A model generated the notes under the pieces. That model saw only the letters and a program-made list of their open reading frames with translations, had not been told where the DNA came from and ran no database searches. Positions 6,954-9,704 of a stretch of 9,704 bases of DNA are shown one piece after another. The stretch covers positions 1-9,704 of the forward strand of contig CADCUZ010000086.1 of assembly GCA_902806015.1 (NCBI GenBank), written 5' to 3'. Each line of letters starts with the position of its first letter. Positions within the stretch are counted from its first letter, which is position 1. Source of the DNA: an uncultured Rubrobacteraceae bacterium. GTDB taxonomy: Bacteria > Actinomycetota > Rubrobacteria > Rubrobacterales > Rubrobacteraceae. Position numbers and translations under genes: made by a program.

Positions 6954-7707
6954 CCGGACCTTCCGCACGCTGCTCTCGCGCGAGGTTCTGCGTTTCACGC
7001 GCGTCTGGATGCAGACGATCCTGCCCCAGATACTGACCTCCCTGCTCTACCTGGTCGTCTTTGGCATCGCCCTCGGCACCCGCATCAGGGAGATCGAAGG
7101 CGTCCCGTACCTGGAGTACATCCTGCCCGGCATCGCGCTGATGAGCCTCGTCACCAATTCGCAGATGAACTCCTCCTGGTCGGTCTTCGACGCCAAGCGC
7201 GAACGTTACATAGACGAGGTCCTCATCAGCCCCATGAGCAACCTCCAGATAGCCCTCGCTTACTCTTTGGGCGGCACGCTGCGGGGCGTGGTGATGGGGT
7301 CTTGCACCTTTCTCGTGGGCATCCCGTTCGTGGGCGTCGGCGTCCAGCACCCATTGCTGCTCATCGTCATCGGCATCCTCGCCTCCTTCGCCTTCGCCTC
7401 CCTAGGGACGATGGTGGGGGCGCTGGCGACGAAGATAGAGCACATCTCGTTTCTGACCAGCATCGTGATCCAGCCGCTCACGTTCCTCGGCGGGGTCTTC
7501 TACTCTGTCACGATGCTGCCGGATTCCCTGAGGCTGGCGACGTTGTTCAACCCGATCTTTTACACCGTGGACGCCGCCCGCTTCGCCGCCCTCGGCATCT
7601 CCGACCTCAACCCCTACCCGACGCTTGGGATGGTCTTCCTGATCTCCGTCCTCGCCTTCTGCGGTGCCTGGTGGGCGATAAGCCGTGGCCCGAACCTCAG
7701 GTACTAG
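6940..7707 (+). CDS. ABC-2 type exporter, permease subunit (YadH-like)
   Basis: This 255-residue inner-membrane permease pairs with the preceding ATPase. About six hydrophobic segments are visible: around 24-46, 60-72, 107-133, 138-164, 169-192 and 228-247. Family marks include the YLEYILPGIALMSL segment (57-70), the cytosolic FDAKRERYIDEVLISPMS coupling region (83-100), FLGGVFYSVTMLP (182-194) and NPIFYTVDAARFAALG (204-219), all typical of the ABC2 membrane family. ATG 6940 has GAAGG 9 nt upstream and lies inside the end of the ATPase gene, so the two subunits are made together. Length is normal for a half-size permease, which would work as a homodimer with two ATPase copies. Confidence 0.92.
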   Translation: MLLTDRTFRTLLSREVLRFTRVWMQTILPQILTSLLYLVVFGIALGTRIREIEGVPYLEYILPGIALMSLVTNSQMNSSWSVFDAKRERYIDEVLISPMSNLQIALAYSLGGTLRGVVMGSCTFLVGIPFVGVGVQHPLLLIVIGILASFAFASLGTMVGALATKIEHISFLTSIVIQPLTFLGGVFYSVTMLPDSLRLATLFNPIFYTVDAARFAALGISDLNPYPTLGMVFLISVLAFCGAWWAISRGPNLRY

Positions 7708-7731
7708 GGCTGCCAACTTCTTGTTGCCGCC

Positions 7732-7797
7732 TTTGCGGGGTCCTGGCTTTTGACGGGGTTCGTCAGGGGGTCCTCTTATCCCACGGGACCCCGCAAA
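7732..7797 (+). repeat. 12-bp inverted repeat with a competing inner arm at the glycosyltransferase start
   Basis: TTTGCGGGGTCC (7732-7743, arm A) is perfectly complementary to GGACCCCGCAAA (7786-7797, arm C), with 42 nt between. A third element, GGGGTCC at 7767-7773 (arm B), can instead pair with GGACCCC in arm C, giving a 7-bp stem and a 12-nt loop. The two foldings exclude each other. The TTG start proposed for the next gene (7750) lies in the A:C loop, and its only purine-rich ribosome-like stretch (GCGGGG) lies in arm A. No T-run follows arm C, so it is not an ordinary terminator. A regulatory role is inference. Confidence 0.6.
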
Positions 7798-8967
7798 AGC
7801 GTTTCAGCCCGCTCCGTATGGGCTTTCGTGCTCGTGGTACTTGTCCTGTCTAGGCTGCTGTTCTTGGGCACTGGCGCCCTGGCCGCGATCCTCCTTCCCC
7901 AGGCGGACCCCGGCGGGGACCCGTTGGGACCGGCCGGCTTCTTGGGCTACTGGGCGCACTGGGATGGGGCCTGGTACTCGGAGGTTGCGACGGAGGGGTA
8001 CGGGGGGCGCGAGCCGGCCTCGACTGCCTTTTTCCCGCTCTACCCGCTGCTGGTGAAGCTCGGGACCGCCGTCGGGGGCGGGCCGGCGCTTTGGGGGGTA
8101 GCGCTCTCCCTCGCGGCCACCGCCCTCGCGCTGTTTTTTGTCTACCGAATCTCCGAGCGCCTCTTCGACGCGCGGGCCGCCCGGGCCGCCACGCTCTGCC
8201 TGGCCTTCTTCCCGACCGCCTTCTTCCTGAACGCCGTCTACACGGAGGCGCTCTTCCTGGCGTTGACAGCGGGTGCCGTTTGGGCCGCGCTCGTGCGACG
8301 GGACTTTATGATCGCCGGGATCCTGGGGGCGCTCGCGGCGGCGACGCGAAACCTCGGCTTCTTGGTGCTGGTGCCGCTCCTTTTCGAGTGGATGCGCCAC
8401 CGGCGGGAACTCGGGATGCGCGGGGTCGTGGGGATAGCCCTGGTGCCGGCGGGCCTGGCCGCGTACGCTGCCTATCTGGGGGCCCGGTTCGGGGACCCGC
8501 TCGTCTTCGCCCGGCAGCAGGAGAGGTACTGGAATCGGGAGGTCTCCGGGCCCCTCGCGACGCTCGGCGACGCCTGGACGGCCGCCGGGATCGGGATGGA
8601 GTACATGCTCGACCCGGCGACGCTCTTCCTCGGCACCGACGCCACGCCCGCGCTAGAGGCCTCCAACGCGCTCAACCTGGCCTTCCTCGTATTCTTTGTC
8701 TTCGTTGCCCTCGCGGGGCTTTTCGTGCTGCCGGCGGGGTTCTCCATCTACGCCGCCGGGCTCGTGCTGCTGCCGGTATTGACACCTTCGCCCCGGTTCC
8801 CGCTTATGAGCCTGCCGCGCTTCGTGCTAGGGGCCTTCCCGATCTTTATGGTTCTCGGGTACCTGCTGTCGCGGTCTGGGTGGAAGCTCGCGACCTGGCT
8901 CGTCTTCTCCGGGGGCCTCGGGGCGGCGCTGACGGCGCTGTTCGTCACGTGGCGATGGGTGGCATAG
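7750..8967 (+). CDS. PIG-V/Gpi18-like multi-pass mannosyltransferase family protein
   Basis: This 405-residue polytopic membrane protein resembles the PIG-V (Mannosyl_trans2) glycosyltransferases, which move a sugar from a polyprenyl-phosphate donor on the outer face of the membrane. After the first helix (about 22-50) comes the lumenal acid motif HWDGAWYSEVATEGY (70-84), with D72 the likely catalytic acid, then FFPLYPLL (94-101), FFPTAFFLNAVYTEALFL (153-170) and AATRNLGFLVLVPLLFEW (197-214). About nine or ten hydrophobic segments follow to the end. The first in-frame start after the permease stop is TTG 7750, with only a weak GCGGGG before it; GTG 7828 would cut into the first helix. It lies 42 nt behind the permease and is probably in the same operon, suggesting glycosylation of an envelope lipid or protein. 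Sugar and acceptor are unknown. Confidence 0.82.
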   Translation: MTGFVRGSSYPTGPRKSVSARSVWAFVLVVLVLSRLLFLGTGALAAILLPQADPGGDPLGPAGFLGYWAHWDGAWYSEVATEGYGGREPASTAFFPLYPLLVKLGTAVGGGPALWGVALSLAATALALFFVYRISERLFDARAARAATLCLAFFPTAFFLNAVYTEALFLALTAGAVWAALVRRDFMIAGILGALAAATRNLGFLVLVPLLFEWMRHRRELGMRGVVGIALVPAGLAAYAAYLGARFGDPLVFARQQERYWNREVSGPLATLGDAWTAAGIGMEYMLDPATLFLGTDATPALEASNALNLAFLVFFVFVALAGLFVLPAGFSIYAAGLVLLPVLTPSPRFPLMSLPRFVLGAFPIFMVLGYLLSRSGWKLATWLVFSGGLGAALTALFVTWRWVA

Positions 8968-8968
8968 G

Positions 8969-9002
8969 AGCCCCGTCAGCCGTCGGCTTTTATGTTGGGG
9001 CC
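8969..9002. terminator. Possible weak terminator between convergent genes
   Basis: The 36-nt gap between the convergent stops holds GCCCC (8970-8974) facing GGGGC (8996-9000), and inside it AGCC-GTC-GGCT followed by TTTTAT on the plus strand. The stems are only 4-5 bp, so termination here is a guess from position and the short T-run. Confidence 0.3.
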
Positions 9003-9003
9003 T

Positions 9004-9351
9004 TTAGATCTTCCAGCGCGCTTCCCCGACGAGCAGGCCGATAAGGAGTACCTCGACGGTTTTGTCTGCGTAGCCTATGGTGGCGCTGTTGCCGCCGGTA
9101 ATAACGAGCCAGAGGACGATGGTCAACGTCGTGTACCCGACGAGGACCCATCATGCGGTGTTCCGGTACTGAGCCAGTTGGAAAATGGGCAGGTAGGGGG
9201 CGGCGAAGAGCGCAAGGTAGCCGAGGCCGTTGAGGACGAAGACCGGGTCGCCGAAGGAGAGACCCAGGTAGAGGTGGATGATCGCCGTCGTCAGCGCGAG
9301 GACTACGACGCCGAGCCTGAGCACGGAGGGCGAAGAGGTGGTCGTGGTCAT
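9004..9351 (-). pseudogene. Small four-helix membrane protein gene interrupted by an in-frame TGA
   Basis: On the minus strand a 115-codon frame runs from ATG 9351 to TAA 9004, broken at codon 67 by TGA (9151-9153). Both halves read as one protein in the same frame. Helices lie near 12-30 (VVVLALTTAIIHLYLGL) and 38-57 (FVLNGLGYLALFAAPYLPIF), then, after the TGA, WVLVGYTTLTIVLWLVITG (68-86) and a last one within VEVLLIGLLVGEARW. The join reads QYRNTA-stop-WVLVGY; Arg (CGA to TGA) would fit the basic turn that similar small membrane proteins have there. The start is well supported by AAGGAG 7 nt upstream. The gene follows an MFS gene by 18 nt. A hairpin directly after the TGA leaves programmed read-through open. 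The function of the family is unknown to me. Confidence 0.75.
9118..9152 (-). other. Stem-loop directly after the in-frame TGA
   Basis: Starting within the TGA, the minus strand folds as GATG(G)GTC, a CT/TT internal mismatch, CGTCG, the loop GGTACA, CGACG, then GACCATC. That gives 7 outer pairs with one bulged G and 5 inner pairs. Its place just 3' of an internal UGA is where read-through or selenocysteine elements sit, but no function is shown and chance pairing in GC-rich coding DNA is possible. Confidence 0.45.
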
Positions 9352-9369
9352 GGTGGATCTCCTTGACTC

Positions 9370-9704
9370 TCACGTTTTTTCCTGGATCCTCGCGGCCCCG
9401 GACACGCCGAGGTTCGTCTCCCGATCGGGTACGCCGCGCCCCCTCGGCAAGGACAACGCCACGGCCGGCAAGGCGAGGGCCGCGAGGATAGCACCGATGT
9501 AGTATGGCGCCGGGACGCCAAGGTCGTCGAAGGCTGCGCCGGCCAGAAGCGGACCACAGATGAGGGCGAGGCTCAAGACGGCTTGCACGCCCCCCATCAG
9601 CCGGCCCTGCTCTTCGGCCGGCGCCCGTCGCGAGAGGAGCGCCGTGAGGGCCGGTATGGCGAGCCCCGCCCCGCCTGCCATAGCGCCGACTACCGGGTAG
9701 AGCA
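9370..9704 (-). CDS. Major facilitator superfamily transporter (C-terminal fragment; N-terminus outside window)
   Basis: The minus strand is open from the window edge to TGA at 9370, giving the last 110 residues of an MFS permease, probably a proton-driven drug or metabolite exporter of the TetA/MdtG type. The visible part starts inside a helix (LYPVVGAMAGGAGLAIPALTALL), has the conserved cytosolic loop SRRAPAEEQGRLMGG that precedes helix eleven, then ALICGPLLAGAAFDDLG and the last helix near YYIGAILAALALPAVALSL, and ends with a short polar tail. The ATG at 9681 is internal, since family sequence continues upstream of it. It lies 18 nt ahead of the interrupted membrane protein gene, whose ribosome site fills the gap, so the two form an operon. 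The substrate cannot be told from this part. Confidence 0.88.
   Translation of the reverse strand, partial: LYPVVGAMAGGAGLAIPALTALLSRRAPAEEQGRLMGGVQAVLSLALICGPLLAGAAFDDLGVPAPYYIGAILAALALPAVALSLPRGRGVPDRETNLGVSGAARIQEKT

Noticed and set aside
1..9704. CRISPR array, tRNA, rRNA, insertion sequence or phage attachment site
   Set aside because: I saw no regularly spaced repeats, no cloverleaf or rRNA-like stretch, no transposase or integrase sequence, and no paired target-site repeats.

Overview
This is a GC-rich chromosomal fragment that looks actinobacterial. The genes are tightly packed with ATGA-type overlaps. There is an ECF sigma factor paired with an RskA-type anti-sigma factor, some starts have a -10 box placed directly before them as in leaderless mRNAs, and AGG (Arg) and ATA (Ile) codons are common for such a GC-rich genome. 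That codon habit and the gene content remind me of Rubrobacter or a relative, but this is recollection, not a database match.

Layout. (1) Positions 1-906, minus strand: a YihY/BrkB-family membrane protein whose C-terminus lies outside the window. (2) 907-1189: the divergent control region, with a perfect 23-bp tandem repeat and a possible ECF promoter. (3) 1190-2432, plus: the ECF sigma factor and its membrane anti-sigma factor, overlapping by 8 bp. (4) About 2469-2690, plus: a broken glutaredoxin gene with a 14-bp tandem duplication, a second frame error and a Trp where the first active-site Cys belongs. (5) 2784-4901, plus: DNA topoisomerase III, with a TATACT box 7 nt before its ATG. (6) 4957-8967, plus: a probable operon of an FAD-dependent oxidoreductase, an ABC-2 exporter ATPase, its permease and a multi-pass PIG-V/Gpi18-like mannosyltransferase. 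The first three overlap, and the fourth follows after 42 nt that hold part of a large inverted repeat. (7) 9004-9704, minus, convergent: the end of an MFS transporter gene and, 18 nt downstream, a small four-helix membrane protein gene interrupted by an in-frame TGA.

How the genes work together. The sigma/anti-sigma pair is a self-contained envelope-stress switch. The 4957-8967 block joins a redox enzyme, an exporter and a lipid-linked-sugar type glycosyltransferase, which suggests making or exporting an envelope molecule; that is an inference from neighbourhood. I found no CRISPR array, tRNA, rRNA, insertion sequence or clear novel defence system.

The most unusual signals are the interrupted gene at 9004-9351, whose in-frame TGA is followed at once by a good hairpin (nonsense pseudogene or recoding), the duplicated and frameshifted glutaredoxin remnant, and the competing inverted repeats around the glycosyltransferase start. 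Two disrupted genes in under 10 kb could also point to sequence errors, so both should be checked against reads.
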